NCBI GenBank assembly: GCA_900073065.1
Contig: FJOG01000008.1
Span: forward strand, 24,908 to 88,907
Direction: 5' to 3'
Source: Phialocephala subalpina
Lineage: Eukaryota > Ascomycota > Leotiomycetes > Helotiales > Mollisiaceae
DNA: 64,000 nucleotides
Under the pieces are notes generated by a model, which worked only from the letters and a program-made list of their open reading frames with translations, did not search any database and had not been told where the DNA came from. Shown here one piece after another: positions 1-10,939 of this stretch (its first letter is position 1; each line of letters begins with the position of its first letter). The position numbers and the translations under genes are program-made.

Positions 1-1331
1 GAACTTTTCCTTATTATCGGAAGTAAAGACGGCGATATCATTGGGGTTGATATTCGACCACTTGAGGAACTCCTGCCGCCACTGAACAACGGACATCGAA
101 CTAGTGCAAAGAATGATCACACCCTTCTTGATTGTGCAAGCAGCAGTAATCCCTACCAAGGTCTTACCGGCTCCACAAGGAAGAACGATGAGACCACTCT
201 TTGCTCTGCCGTTACCAAACATCTTACTCAAGCTCTTCTCTTGGTAATGTCTGATCTGTGCAGCAGGCTTTAAGTCGATTTCGAGATTTGCGTTGGCATC
301 GTCATTTCGGAAGTCATATTCCTCAAGGACAGGCAATCCTAGCTCCAAGCATCGTTTCTGGATGGTTTCGACAGCATCATCGGCAATCTGGAAAGCATGG
401 ACAGCGTCTTCCACATCGTCGTCGTCATCGTCTTCGTTAAGGGTCGCATATATGTCCGGTTCATTGGCATTTTCGTCTTCTTGCACCTTTGGTTTGTCCC
501 CAGCTGTTGCTTGCTGCACACCAGCTGCATTTTTGGTACCAGGAATGACCAACGCGCCCATCTTTGGTGCTGCAGTTGTAGTGATATCCTCTGTCCCCTG
601 GACTCTGAGAGGACCAATGATCTCATCTCTCAATAGGCGCTGCAACATTTCTGGATCGGAGCTTTCGATGTAGTGCTTTGTGTGCTTCAGCACCAGCTTC
701 ACCTTACCATAGCTGTGCGTACAACCAGTGATGAATTCTCGAATACTGTCCGGCACTGGGACTTTCGATAATCGATCCAAGACCCCAATAATATCTCTCG
801 GATCCAATCCAACAGAGACGGCTGCATACAAACTGTGTGGCGTCAAGGAGTATTCGTGCAGAAACTGTGGTCGAGATTGCGGTTCAGCAACCGTAGTTAA
901 GAAGTCCTGCGCCTGCGAAGCCAACGGCGAGAAGCTCTCAAGAATAATCCTTCCCTTCTGCGGATCTATCCATAAAGGCCGATTCTCATGATCCGGCTTG
1001 AGCGACAGGTAAGAGAAATCGTTGTTGCCAAACCAATGGCTCGCAGAATCCCTTCCTTGCACTGCGCTCTGCTTCTTCGCTTGGTATTTCCCGACCGTAA
1101 GGTTTGCCTTGACATTCTTTACCGTCTCTGATTCGGGCTCGGTTTCTTCGGACTCGTACTCATCGCTGCTGCCGATGCTTCGAGGGGTACCTGGGCCTGG
1201 GGTTGAGGCGATTGAGCCTCTGCCAGCCTTGGTGTCGCCCTTGACGTCTGTGAAGAATGTTAGTGATCATTAGTTTGGTGAGCAAAGCAAGGAAAGCTCA
1301 TACTTGATGAAGCTTTTCTTTTGGCCGGCAT
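1..1331 (-). CDS. ssl2: TFIIH helicase SSL2/XPB, 5' part (3' end outside window)
   Basis: Seen: coding on the minus strand in two exons, 1331-1304 and 1247 to the window edge, joined across a 56-bp GTATGA...CAG intron. The start is ATG 1331-1329 (MPAKRKASS...). About 425 residues are visible. An acidic N-terminal stretch is followed by the XPB damage-recognition-like region, then EEYDFRND and the helicase core with [24 protein letters not shown] and Walker [12 protein letters not shown]. Known: XPB/Ssl2 is the 3'-5' translocase of TFIIH, used for promoter opening and nucleotide excision repair in the nucleus. Walker B and motifs III-VI lie beyond the window. It shares a roughly 240-bp divergent intergenic region with the CHY zinc-finger gene. 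Nothing odd is visible. Confidence 0.95.
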
Positions 1332-1574
1332 CTTGACGGTCTGCCAGCAGATGATGCGGTGATGGGGAACAAAGAAGAAGAGTTGGAAGTTGAGGCGAAG
1401 ATATGCACAAGGCTGATAGAGTCATCAGGCGCTAGTCTGGATTGGTCAGCCGCGTTGACCAAAGCCGAGTCGCGTGAAATATTTTGGACGAAATCCAAGA
1501 AGTCGAGAAAGCAAGCCAGACAGCCAGAAGACCCTCACAGACGTGTTTTTTGCGGGGTAGAAGGGCTTGCCAAC

Positions 1575-2038
1575 ATGTGGTAAGAGTTATGCCTCATGGA
1601 CTCGAGCAAAGCTAAGTACATCACAGCAAACACATTCTCAACGCACAGGTCTCCATCCGATCTCCCTGCTGTAAGTCTACAACAAACCTTAACAAGTATC
1701 TCACTCAATACTCTCCAGGCAGGAAGTGGTTCGACTGCGCAGAATGCCACCTCGAAACCGAAGACCACCCCCTCCTCAAAAGGACTGAGATGGTATTCGC
1801 CTGCAAGAAATGCAAGAAAGCCTTCCGAAAGGACTCCGAAACCTTTGAAGAGAGCGACGAATACTGCCCGCACTGCGATAATCACTTTGTGATCGAAGCC
1901 AAGACAGCGAAACCTATATTGCAATTTGAGGGAGAGGATGCGAGGGTGGATAATAGGATGATTAAAGATGAGAGGATTAGAGGGGAGGAGACGAGGACGA
2001 TCTTTGATGTTAAGGAGGCGCCAAATAAGTTGGGTTAA
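1575..2038 (+). CDS. hot13: CHY-type zinc-finger protein, HOT13-like
   Basis: Seen: three exons, 1575-1579, 1627-1670 and 1719-2038, give a 122-residue protein. The first coding exon is only 5 nt (ATG TG), and the split Cys codon restores the N-terminal M-C-K-H-I. Cys/His pairs follow in CHY order: CKH, PCC, CAECH, CKKC, CPHC. The tail has DNRMIKDERIRGEE and ends KLG. Known: the CHY protein Hot13 (helper of Tim) acts in the mitochondrial intermembrane space, keeping Mia40/Tim proteins zinc-free or oxidisable. The assignment rests on the zinc pattern and size. The alternative, a model starting at internal Met 1790, loses the first half of the zinc module and is unlikely. Confidence 0.88.
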
Positions 2039-2289
2039 GGTGTGTTATTGGGAATTGCTAGGCGTACTTGGGATCTATTTAGCGGCATAGATCTCGTGGG
2101 GAGTTTATGATTTACGAAGGACAAGATGTGATGATGTTCTGGGAGCAGGACGGTGAAGCAATGGTCCAGGTTTCGAGACAGACGGGCATTGGAGAAAAGT
2201 GCATGCGGCCAAAGATCGTTTTTCGTCGCTCATTGCTACTGTACAGAGGCTCTATGAGATGATGCAAAATCAACGAAGCAGCCTTTCCT

Positions 2290-3291
2290 CTACTCGTCCG
2301 AAGCTCCTGCTCTGCTTGGCAAGGTTGTGTTACCAGTACCAGATCGTCCACCCTTCTTCTTAGCTGCCTCCTCAACCTTCTCCTGCTCAATGCTCTTAAC
2401 ATAAGCCTCGATATCCTCCAGTGGCAACATCTCGAGCAGCTTCCCTGGTGCCATGATAGCAATCTCGATATTCTTTGCTCCCGTCTGTACAACCTCCAGT
2501 AATGACTTGATGGTCAACTTGATCGTAGCCTCTCTATCCATATCATCCTTGTGGTTTCGCTCGAGGAATTCGCGGACTGTCTTGCTTGATCGACCAATAG
2601 CATTTGCCTTCCTGAAAATTTGTAAGCTCAGCACGCCTCACAGCCTGGATCTCCTTACCATGCCGAGTAGATTCCAGATGGCTCAGTCTGGTACAGTCTT
2701 GGGGTCTTGTCATTGGGGTCGAATCCAACGATCAATGTGCTAATTCCAAATGGTCTAACACCACCACTCTGCGTATATCTCTGCTGAACACCTGCGACGT
2801 ATTTCGTGATGTATTCGATCGTGACGGGATCTTCGACGGTCAGACGGTGGGATTGAGCTTCTAATCTGGCCTTGTCGACTAGGATTCGTGCATCGGCGTT
2901 CAGTCCAGCAAAGGCGAGGCAGACGTGGGTATCGACGAGACCAATCTTCGAGGGCGTAATTCGGGTATCTTGTAGCTTCATGGCGGATCTCTTTTCACAT
3001 CCCAATACCACGATATCGCTACCCTTGACTCCAACCGCACATGTACCTGAGAGACTTTAGCTGTTGTTGACCGACCCTTGTTTGTCTTCCGTACCTCTCT
3101 TCACAGCCTCCAGCGCATATTCGACCTGGAACACATGTCCATCGGGACTAGGATTGATTGTCAGATGTCTCTTAAAGCGTAATCTGTGGTGATAATGTAC
3201 CTGAAGACTGCAGACAATTAGCAAGGATCACCAGAGCTGTTGACAATGGAACCAGCTTACCTGAAAGAGCTCTATCATATCCTGAAGCCAT
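2290..3291 (-). CDS. pre6: 20S proteasome subunit alpha-4 (Pre6/PSMA7)
   Basis: Seen: five exons on the minus strand, 3291-3261, 3207-3201 (a 7-nt microexon), 3147-3095, 3046-2659 and 2611-2290, give 266 residues. The N-terminus is [20 protein letters not shown], the alpha-subunit signature (YDR-SxFSPxGxxxQVEYA) that forms the gate. Then come [72 protein letters not shown] and a charged KKKGG tail. Known: alpha-4 sits in the outer rings of the 20S particle and is non-catalytic. Length and motif order match Pre6/PSMA7. The gene is divergent from DLD2 across about 300 bp. Confidence 0.95.
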
Positions 3292-3588
3292 GATGTATGG
3301 TTTTTCGTATTATGGAGGCAGAAGTGCAGCTTCTAAAGGATCGAAAAGAACTGAGGAGATGGTGGTTTCGTTGCTTTGGAGGTTGGTCGTTTCTGAAGCT
3401 TCCAGCAGGCTGCATCGCGCGTACGAAGTCGCGAGCTCCAAAAACCTTGCCGCTTTAAGATCCGAGCCGCAAAGCACGCAAGGCTGACAATTTTCCAAAG
3501 TCACCGAATTCGGCAACACCCCGCCTCGTCGACTGTTTCTTTTCTTCACTTTTCACCAGAACATTGTCCATCCTGGCGACAGTAATTC

Positions 3589-5286
3589 ATGATGTCCAGT
3601 CGTTCAAGGATAAGTCTCGCTCTGCGGAGAGCACGAATTGCCCAACCAATTCGTCCACAACACCTCCGCCCACTCTCACAAATCCGATGGCAAAGTACAG
3701 CCAGCACCGAAGACAGCGAAGGCGTCGCAAAAGGTACAACCGGGACCTCTAAAATCGTCAAATTCACATCCGAAACATACCCAGAAATCAAACGAGACTC
3801 GAGATTCGCAGAGATCACAGAAGAACATGTCAAGCATTTCAAGGAGCTATTAGGAAAAGATTCCGCGGTGATTGATGGCGTTACGAAAGATGCTACGGAT
3901 GACATTGAGCCGTTCAATGGGGATTGGATGAGGAAATATAGGGGGCATACAAAGTTAGTGCTGAAGCCTGGGTCGACGGAGGAGGTTAGTAAGGTACTGA
4001 AGTACTGCAATGATAATATGCTGGCTGTGGTGCCGCAAGGAGGGAATTCGGGATTGGTTGGGGGGTCGGTGCCGGTTTTTGATGAGATTGTTATCAATAT
4101 GAGTCGAATGAACCAGATTCGGTCTTTTGATGAAGTCTCTGGAACACTGGTTGTGGATGCTGGTTGCATTTTGGAAGTGGCGGATGGATATCTTGGAGAG
4201 CGTGGGCATATCTTCCCATTGGATCTTGGTGCGAAGGGGTCTTGCCATATTGGAGGCAATGTTGCCACAAATGCTGGAGGATTGAGACTATTACGGTATG
4301 GAAGTTTACACGGAAACGTCCTTGGGCTTGAGGCAGTATTGCCAGATGGAACCATTGTGGACGACCTATCCAAATTACGGAAGAACAACACCGGATACGA
4401 CCTCAAGCAATTGTTCATCGGCGCTGAAGGTACGATTGGTATCATCACCGGCGTCTCGATCATCTGTCCCCAACGTTCGAACGCTATCAACGTTGCATTC
4501 TTCGGCCTCGAATCATACGAGAAAGTCCAAGAAGCTTTTAAGGAAGCGAAGGGACAACTCTCCGAGATTCTCTCCGCTTTCGAACTCATGGACAGCTTCT
4601 CGCAAGACCTCGTCCACAATGTCACCAAAAACAAGAGACCATTAGAAAGCGAGTATCCCTTCTACTGCTTGATCGAAACCAGTGGCTCAAACAGTGAGCA
4701 CGACAACGAGAAGCTCGAGAAGTTCCTCGAATACGTTATGGAGAAAGAGATCGTGCTCGACGGCGTAGTGGCCCAAGACGAGACACAGGTCAAGGCATTA
4801 TGGGGCTGGAGAGAAGGTATCCCAGAATGTCTAGGACATTGGGGCGGTGTGTACAAGTACGATCTGTCGATACCAATCAACGAGCTCTATGATCTTGTCG
4901 AAGATACACGAAAGAAGATTACCGACGCCGGACTTATTGGAGAAGACGAGGCACGCCCAGTGGTTGGTGTAGTGGGATATGGACATATGGGTGATTCGAA
5001 TTTACATCTCAACGTCGCCGTAAAGCGGTACGATAAAAAGGTCGAGAAGGAATTAGAACCATTTGTTTATGAATGGGTCGCGAAACGAAATGGCAGTATC
5101 AGTGCTGAGCATGGGTTGGGGCTGGCGAAGAAGAACTATATCGGGTATAGCAGGAGTGGTACGATGGTTGCTTTGATGAAACAGATCAAGAACCTTTATG
5201 ATCCGGTAAGTTTGATGTCCTCAGCTCCAAAATTCCCTGCTAACACATCGCAGAATGGCATCATGAACCCATACAAGTATATATGA
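3589..5286 (+). CDS. dld2: D-2-hydroxyglutarate dehydrogenase, mitochondrial (Dld2-like)
   Basis: Seen: exons 3589-5205 and 5254-5286 give 549 residues. The N-terminus is Arg/Ser-rich without acids ([19 protein letters not shown]), typical of a mitochondrial presequence. The PCMH-type FAD domain has [40 protein letters not shown] and [14 protein letters not shown]. The C-terminal cap carries [14 protein letters not shown] (metal/substrate histidines) and [15 protein letters not shown], ending NPYKYI. Known: the family oxidises D-2-hydroxyglutarate (yeast Dld2 couples this to pyruvate reduction). A D-lactate dehydrogenase role is the main alternative, but NTGYDLKQL and the overall length favour D-2HG. 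The last intron is 48 bp with no stop in frame, so an unspliced read adds 16 residues before [10 protein letters not shown]. Confidence 0.9.
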   Translation: MMSSRSRISLALRRARIAQPIRPQHLRPLSQIRWQSTASTEDSEGVAKGTTGTSKIVKFTSETYPEIKRDSRFAEITEEHVKHFKELLGKDSAVIDGVTKDATDDIEPFNGDWMRKYRGHTKLVLKPGSTEEVSKVLKYCNDNMLAVVPQGGNSGLVGGSVPVFDEIVINMSRMNQIRSFDEVSGTLVVDAGCILEVADGYLGERGHIFPLDLGAKGSCHIGGNVATNAGGLRLLRYGSLHGNVLGLEAVLPDGTIVDDLSKLRKNNTGYDLKQLFIGAEGTIGIITGVSIICPQRSNAINVAFFGLESYEKVQEAFKEAKGQLSEILSAFELMDSFSQDLVHNVTKNKRPLESEYPFYCLIETSGSNSEHDNEKLEKFLEYVMEKEIVLDGVVAQDETQVKALWGWREGIPECLGHWGGVYKYDLSIPINELYDLVEDTRKKITDAGLIGEDEARPVVGVVGYGHMGDSNLHLNVAVKRYDKKVEKELEPFVYEWVAKRNGSISAEHGLGLAKKNYIGYSRSGTMVALMKQIKNLYDPVSLMSSAPKFPANTSQNGIMNPYKYI

Positions 5287-6479
5287 TGGGAGACAGCCTT
5301 ACAATTCTTGTACATATAGATGGTAGATACAGCACACATCGTCCAGCTGGACTTTAAATGAACATCATTGGGTCCAGCGGGGCTCCAATCCAGAGTTCTG
5401 CAGCTAAGCGAGAGCTCTCCTTATTCCCCCTTCATATCTACATACGGAAATATCCATCTCTCGTATTTGCTGTCTCCTCTCTCTCTCTCTNNNNNNNNNN
5501 NNNNNNNNNNNNNNNNNNNNNNNNNNNNNNNNNNNNNNNNNNNNNNNNNNNNNNNNNNNNNNNNNNNNNNNNNNNNNNNNNNNNNNNNNNNNNNNNNNNN
5601 NNNNNNNNNNNNNNNNNNNNNNNNNNNNNNNNNNNNNNNNNNNNNNNNNNNNNNNNNNNNNNNNNNNNNNNNNNNNNNNNNNNNNNNNNNNNNNNNNNNN
5701 NNNNNNNNNNNNNNNNNNNNNNNNNNNNNNNNNNNNNNNNNNNNNNNNNNNNNNNNNNNNNNNNNNNNNNNNNNNNNNNNNNNNNNNNNNNNNNNNNNNN
5801 NNNNNNNNNNNNNNNNNNNNNNNNNNNNNNNNNNNNNNNNNNNNNNNNNNNNNNTATTTTGTTCTGTCTCTCTCTCTCTCTCTCTTCTTTTTTACTTCTT
5901 TTTCTCACTCTATTTTTGTTCAATGTGAAACTTGGTACTTCGTATACAAGCAACGATCTGCTTGGCATTTTCGTGGCTTATCTGGGTCGGGGCCCTACCT
6001 CACGTGGGCGGATGTTGCTATTTAGATCTATATGGATTTGATTGGGTGTGGGGAAGAAGGGGCAATTGGGCTTGGGTTGAGCCGAGTAGAACTTGAAGAT
6101 GAGGCGTAAACCAAGGCAGAAGCTTAGCGTGGAGGGAAGGGGTTCGGTTTTGATGGAGGGGACCGGGTTTTGGGCACGTAGCGGGGAGATTTTATAGCTT
6201 CGTGTTGGTAGTTTAGGTCGGGGTTTCTTGCGAGATGTCCATTCTTCTCAGGGGCAACTTCCTGGGCAGAGATATTGACTTGATGGCTGCAAGCAATGAA
6301 AGGGGACGCATAAATGGATCACAAGGTTGAGAGATGCAGCATTAGTTCCAGAAAATTTCATTTAAGTTGTGATGCATACTCCAGGTGTGCCTTCTGAACC
6401 CCCGTCAATACGCCAATGACCCACCAGATTCCCATTATCCATCCCTACGCCAGATCATTTTTCATATAAGTTCTCAATC
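5287..6479. other. intergenic with assembly gap; no gene seen
   Basis: The 3' regions of DLD2 and of the convergent unknown gene at 6480 meet here. Positions 5491-5854 are N. Apparent reading frames crossing the gap are artefacts. I see no convincing coding or RNA feature in the resolved parts. Confidence 0.6.
5472..5885. repeat. CT/GA microsatellite broken by a 364-bp N gap
   Basis: The sequence enters the gap as (CT)n at 5472-5490 and leaves with a TATTTTGT stretch and another (CT)n at about 5865-5885. The gap was probably left where reads could not cross the dinucleotide tract. The N count may be an estimate, not a true length. Confidence 0.8.
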
Positions 6480-8105
6480 TCAATTCCAGAACCAACCTTT
6501 CTTCTCGCTCTTCTCATCATTCTTGGCCTCGTTGGCCTCCTTCTCCTCTACTTCCCGCCAGTCGTATTCCGGCCCATCACGACCAGGGTCTTCTGTATGA
6601 TGTGTCATAGTGGTCGTTTCACGACCGTCGCCATATTGCTTCCAGACTGTGACGCAGGTTTCTACTGTACCGTCTTCGTGTGTTGTTCTCTCTGTGGTGG
6701 TGCTTGTTGATACTATTCTTTCAGTATCAGATGCGTTCTTGGTGGCTCTCCCATCTGTGGATTGTGATTTTTCTTCTTTAGAATAGGTCCGGACTTGACT
6801 CTCCTGGGCGTCACGAATTTGCCGAGATTCGAGTTCTGCTCGTCGTCTGGCTTGTTCGATCATCTCTTCCAAGCCTGAACCTTGACTATCCCATTCCGGA
6901 AGTCCAGAGAACAAAATATCGAATACTTTGTGCCATTGCTTCTGTTCTGCGGAGCTTCCTCCCATTAGCCCAAACTTATGCTCAAACATCTCGAGCTCAC
7001 TCCCCGGGCCTGCGTTGGGGTCATCGATGATTGTAGCAGCCAGTGCCGACATTGGTGATAGCCATGTTACTGGTGTATACGGCACCGATTGCTTTTGTTG
7101 CAGTAACCCACGGAAGTACAGATTAGTGATCCATGTCCAGTTATCATATACAGTCCGGCCCGCTTTCCAAGGTGACGTCCGAGTCCATGACGACAATATC
7201 AAGTCCTCACGTTGATGGCCCACTTTGCTACCCTCTGATGTTTGAATGAGATCTTCGAACGCAGAACAGTACGGGAATTGATCACGCGTGCGTGTATCTG
7301 GTACTCGAGCATCCGCAGAGAGCTTGAGCGGAGAGTACGGCGAGAATAACAGGTAAGGCAAGAGAGAATAATCCGCACGGTAGAGAGGACTTTTCTGGAG
7401 AAAACCGAGCGTCAAGTGGCGTGTCGCTTCCAACGGCTCGTGAGTAGCGTCCCGCAAAGAGAATGAGGAGTTCAATTGTTTGAGATGGTCGAAGAGCTCC
7501 AAGGTAACGGGAGAGAACAGCGGTAAGTCTTTGACATTGGGGTCGTTCTGCTGCTCGGATTCAATATTCTGCTTGCTTCCATCTGAAGATCCCCAATAAG
7601 GGCGAAGTTGATCTGGAGTCTGCGGCGCCCGCTGTTGGTATGACTTCTTGACCGGTATCTCTACTTCGTCCACCGCATGTTCCGCTCTCAATCGCTCCTG
7701 CTTCTCTCTCGCCATCATCTCCTGCTCTGCACTCGCCATCGACAATCTCTTCTTGTTTTGCTGCTCCAAGAGCATCACCTGCATCTGATAGTCTTTCAAA
7801 GTATGCTGGGCGTCCTCGGTATCGGCTGGTTCAGACTTTGTAGAATCCGCCTCGCTCAATTGCTTTCTCAGCGTTTCCTGCCTCGCCTGCTGTTGATCGC
7901 GGCGCCGCAGATCCTCGTCTATATCTGCCCATCTATTGTCATCGCCGGATCTTTTCGAAAAGGCAGATGGGAGGCCGATGATTCCCTGGAGCAATGAGCT
8001 GACCTGGGAATCAACAGTCCGGCGAAATTTGACGAACGGGTTCTCGGGTTCGGGGTCGGAAGAAGAGGACTTCGGGTCTCTATCGCGTCCCGAGGACGGA
8101 TCCAT
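6480..8105 (-). CDS. conserved-type unknown protein, about 541 aa, Ser/Gln/Glu-rich
   Basis: Function not recognised. Seen: one uninterrupted minus-strand frame. I chose ATG 8105-8103 (MDPSSGRDRDPKSSSSDPE) over the upstream in-frame Met at 8162, because the former looks like a natural acidic/Ser-rich start. Residues 1-60 contain NPFVKFRRTVDSQVSSLLQG. Residues about 85-160 are Gln/Glu/Arg-rich and probably coiled coil. The middle third (LLPYLLFSPYSPLKL, SWTRTSPWKAGRTVYDNWTW) is Trp/Pro-rich and looks folded. The C-terminus is again charged, with a Thr run STSTTTERTT and a final KKGWFWN. No signal peptide or membrane helix is clear. Codon use resembles the neighbouring housekeeping genes. It is divergent from the gene at 8386. 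Confidence 0.72.
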   Translation of the reverse strand: MDPSSGRDRDPKSSSSDPEPENPFVKFRRTVDSQVSSLLQGIIGLPSAFSKRSGDDNRWADIDEDLRRRDQQQARQETLRKQLSEADSTKSEPADTEDAQHTLKDYQMQVMLLEQQNKKRLSMASAEQEMMAREKQERLRAEHAVDEVEIPVKKSYQQRAPQTPDQLRPYWGSSDGSKQNIESEQQNDPNVKDLPLFSPVTLELFDHLKQLNSSFSLRDATHEPLEATRHLTLGFLQKSPLYRADYSLLPYLLFSPYSPLKLSADARVPDTRTRDQFPYCSAFEDLIQTSEGSKVGHQREDLILSSWTRTSPWKAGRTVYDNWTWITNLYFRGLLQQKQSVPYTPVTWLSPMSALAATIIDDPNAGPGSELEMFEHKFGLMGGSSAEQKQWHKVFDILFSGLPEWDSQGSGLEEMIEQARRRAELESRQIRDAQESQVRTYSKEEKSQSTDGRATKNASDTERIVSTSTTTERTTHEDGTVETCVTVWKQYGDGRETTTMTHHTEDPGRDGPEYDWREVEEKEANEAKNDEKSEKKGWFWN

Positions 8106-8385
8106 GGCGAATGTTTGCGTCGTATATTGGCTTTGGTGTTGTTTGTATGTCGAGATGTACAAAAATAAGCTCGTACGTTGCGATGGAGGGGAAGTTCAAT
8201 TCAGCCTAACCAAAGGCGGACTAGATCAATCTGGGGAACGAACAGGGAGTCGAACACTTCACTTCGCATCTGCGCGCCTCCAGAAGAAAATATCTCGAGC
8301 ACTGGCAATGAAACACGCACCCTCCGCCATGCAATTGCTTCCAGAATCACAAACAATGTCTTTTCGCTCAATCTAGATCCACAAT

Positions 8386-9768
8386 ATGGCAGTGGAACAT
8401 ACTCTCAATGGCTCTACGCCCAGGGCGTTGCCAACGTTCAATCACCCCACCCTGAGCAAGGCCAAAACTGCTCAATCTGCCCCAGATTCACACCGACGAC
8501 ACTCACTACCCCTCCATTTCCTCCCGCCAAGTCTCTGGAGTGCGAATACTTCGAGTGCGAGCCTGGTAGAGTCTGAAGAGGCAGCTCGCGGAGAACATAT
8601 CCTCGACGAGGCGACTGTAGCCCACAGAATATCAGCCCTTCGGCAGCTGAATGGTGCGACAAGGTCTCGTCATCGCTATGCAAAGTCAACCGGTGCACGT
8701 AACAGCACATTCAGTCAGCCGGTGATTGTCCGAACATACTCTGGAACCCCTCGACCGCGTTCTGAACAACGAGATCTTGTCACAGTGAGGAGAGACGACA
8801 GGTGGTCTGCCATGACTTCAGGAAAGATGGAATTGAAGCTCCCACCGGTCGAGGCCTTCTCTTTCAAGGGCATAATGGATGAGATAAGACATGGAGTGAC
8901 AGAAGATCTTGAGAGGATTGCAGAAATTTGTGCCAGGAGCAAGTACAGTCTCAGCAATCAGTACGAGGTCCATATGCCGCCTCATGGTCGTGGAGAGCCA
9001 ATTGCACACAATGTCGGTCTGGGAGTTAGACCTCAACCCACTGGACCAGGGCCAACACTTCAAGCTATTCCTTCGGACGATGAACAACCCCGCCAAGCGG
9101 TACGAGGGCCTAGGAGGAGAACGAAGTCTGCTGCATACGGTACGTTGGAGACTATCATGTCATCTTCCAGATCTTCCGACGAAGACAAGTCGAAGAAGAA
9201 ACCTGCCGCAGTTCTCGCTGAAGAGGTTCGTGGAAGAGCTGTGAAGAAAGAGCTTCAATTGACCAAGGCTGCCGAAGCAGAGGATACAAAGGAAGCGGGT
9301 CCAGCACAGGAGAGACCAGCGAAGCATGTTCGGTCCAAGTCGGCGTCGTTTGCTGCGGTAATTATCGACAATGCACAAGGTTTCAAGAACGACACGCCTT
9401 CACAAGCCTTCTCTCCCACATCATTGGTCAGTGAGCCAGCACGACCTCAGACCTCAACTGCAACCATGTTAGAAACCGTATCGGAACTCGGGCCAGAGTA
9501 CAATTCTCCCACGCTCCAGTCATTGATATCTTCCAAGCCAGCATTGATTCGCAACGAGTCAAGAGCTGCCACACTACCCAGCCCAGGAAGCCAGTCCGTG
9601 TTGGGTAGTCTCACCTCCTGGTTGCCGTGGACCAAGCCTTCCCCAGCGCCTTATCGCGTTCCTTTCCAGAGAATGAGAAGTGCTTCGCATGCTGAAGGAA
9701 GTTTGCGGGAGTTGTTAAAAGCCACCGATGTTGACAGGAAGGGAAAGGGAATTGATCGCACTGGCTGA
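8386..9768 (+). CDS. unknown protein, 460 aa, largely disordered
   Basis: Function not recognised. Seen: a single exon from ATG 8386. The first 130 residues are Ser/His/Arg-rich with many SP/TP sites. A conserved-looking block at about 140-195 (KMELKLPPVEAFSFKGIMDE, then DLERIAEICARSKYSLSNQY) is the only part that looks folded. The rest is basic and Ser-rich (RRRTKSAAYG, KHVRSKSASFAAV, and a C-terminal FQRMRSASHAEGSLRELLKA). The repeated RxxS(A) motifs are typical of basophilic-kinase or 14-3-3 sites, which is inference only. It shares the 280-bp promoter region with the gene ending at 6480. Confidence 0.7.
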   Translation: MAVEHTLNGSTPRALPTFNHPTLSKAKTAQSAPDSHRRHSLPLHFLPPSLWSANTSSASLVESEEAARGEHILDEATVAHRISALRQLNGATRSRHRYAKSTGARNSTFSQPVIVRTYSGTPRPRSEQRDLVTVRRDDRWSAMTSGKMELKLPPVEAFSFKGIMDEIRHGVTEDLERIAEICARSKYSLSNQYEVHMPPHGRGEPIAHNVGLGVRPQPTGPGPTLQAIPSDDEQPRQAVRGPRRRTKSAAYGTLETIMSSSRSSDEDKSKKKPAAVLAEEVRGRAVKKELQLTKAAEAEDTKEAGPAQERPAKHVRSKSASFAAVIIDNAQGFKNDTPSQAFSPTSLVSEPARPQTSTATMLETVSELGPEYNSPTLQSLISSKPALIRNESRAATLPSPGSQSVLGSLTSWLPWTKPSPAPYRVPFQRMRSASHAEGSLRELLKATDVDRKGKGIDRTG

Positions 9769-10939
9769 GTAGCTTGAGTTATCGAATCTTCCAATAATAA
9801 CCGCCTCGCACAAGCAGGTCGTGACTACCAAATCACCTAGCTCAAAGTGTGGGTTCTCATACCATTACGACTTATTCCATAAGGGTCTTAAGTCATGCCA
9901 ACTGTCTTCAAAACGAAGATGGACAACCAGTGTCTAATCAATGGTCATGACGAAAGTATGTCGCAATCAAGAGCAATTGCGAATATGTCAATGGTTCTGT
10001 GAACCACAAGTTTCCCACATCAAGCAAAGGAAGTAGAATGAGGGGCGGAAGGTTATTGAGAAGACGTGGGATATCATGGTGGCGAGGGACATCAAGGAAG
10101 TGAGAAACATCGATAGGAGAAAGGACGTTGGATGGAGAAGGGACATTCACGAGAGGAAGGGTATTGAGGAGCCGAAAGATAGTCAGCGGCTGAAGGTCGT
10201 CGTGGAAACGAGGGATATTCAAGACAGTAGGGATGATAAAAATAGGAGCGGCACTGAAGAGAGTAGTGATATTGAGGAGAGGAAGGATACCGAAGCGAGG
10301 AATGACGTTGACGACAAAACCTAGACAGCCAGGATGATGGTGAAAAGTCACAGGAGAGGATGATTCTGAGCTCATACACAGAACTTTATCGAGGATGAGA
10401 GATTATAAGTTAGGTAATGAGAAATGTCCATTTTCAAGTTGAATTTGCCATCAATTTATGGGCGTTACAACCAAACTCCCTGCCTTGCCTTGCTTCACTT
10501 CCTGTCAACCTGACCTTCAAATCCTCAGGCCATGCGGCGCACACAGCCTTCGTTGAAGTCATCGAAGGCATAGGCCGAACTTTTATATGGCGGGAGTAAC
10601 TGCCGAACACAGTATCGAGCTTAATGAAGTTTATATTGGGGAGGTTACTTGAGCTGAAGGGGTGAATGTCGTTTAACCAGAGGAACGAGTGCCTGCCACA
10701 TTTAGCTTAGCGCAAAACCTCTCTACCACCTTCAACCCTCCTCCTCTCGTTTCTCCTCTTCAACAACACAACCTCTCCCACACTCTTCACTTGCAGTCAA
10801 TCAACAACGGTGTTGACCCAAATCATATCTAAAGTTCTAGACCACCTTCATCAACTCGTGGTAAGATGTTTTTCGTTCCTATCAACCTTGAAAGTCTAGT
10901 CTTCGAACCTACGCTTACACAATTCACCACCACAGCATC
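9769..10939. other. intergenic; only a low-complexity repeat seen
   Basis: Contains the purine-rich degenerate repeat listed separately and the upstream region of the first BTB gene. The latter has CT-rich tracts at 10720-10800, common in fungal promoters. No convincing gene. Confidence 0.5.
10020..10330. repeat. degenerate purine-rich minisatellite, about 18-bp period
   Basis: The plus strand is a run of GAGGAAGG, GATATTGAGGAG and GGGACAT-like words. Read on the minus strand it gives a string of six-residue units such as DVPRHH-DIPRLL-NNLPPL-ILLPLL, which shows the roughly 18-bp periodicity. Both strands are open for 80-145 codons, as expected of such repeats. I do not call a protein. Confidence 0.5.

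Noticed and set aside
3546..4634. 362-codon minus-strand open frame
   Set aside because: It lies wholly antisense to the well-supported DLD2 coding sequence, has no domain and a Ser/Pro-biased composition typical of shadow frames.
5358..6041. Long open frames across the N gap on both strands
   Set aside because: They exist only because N bases contain no stop codons; the real sequence on either side is microsatellite.
9938..10375. 145-codon minus-strand hydrophobic frame
   Set aside because: Produced by the 18-bp repeat; no signal, no conserved block and the opposite strand is equally open.
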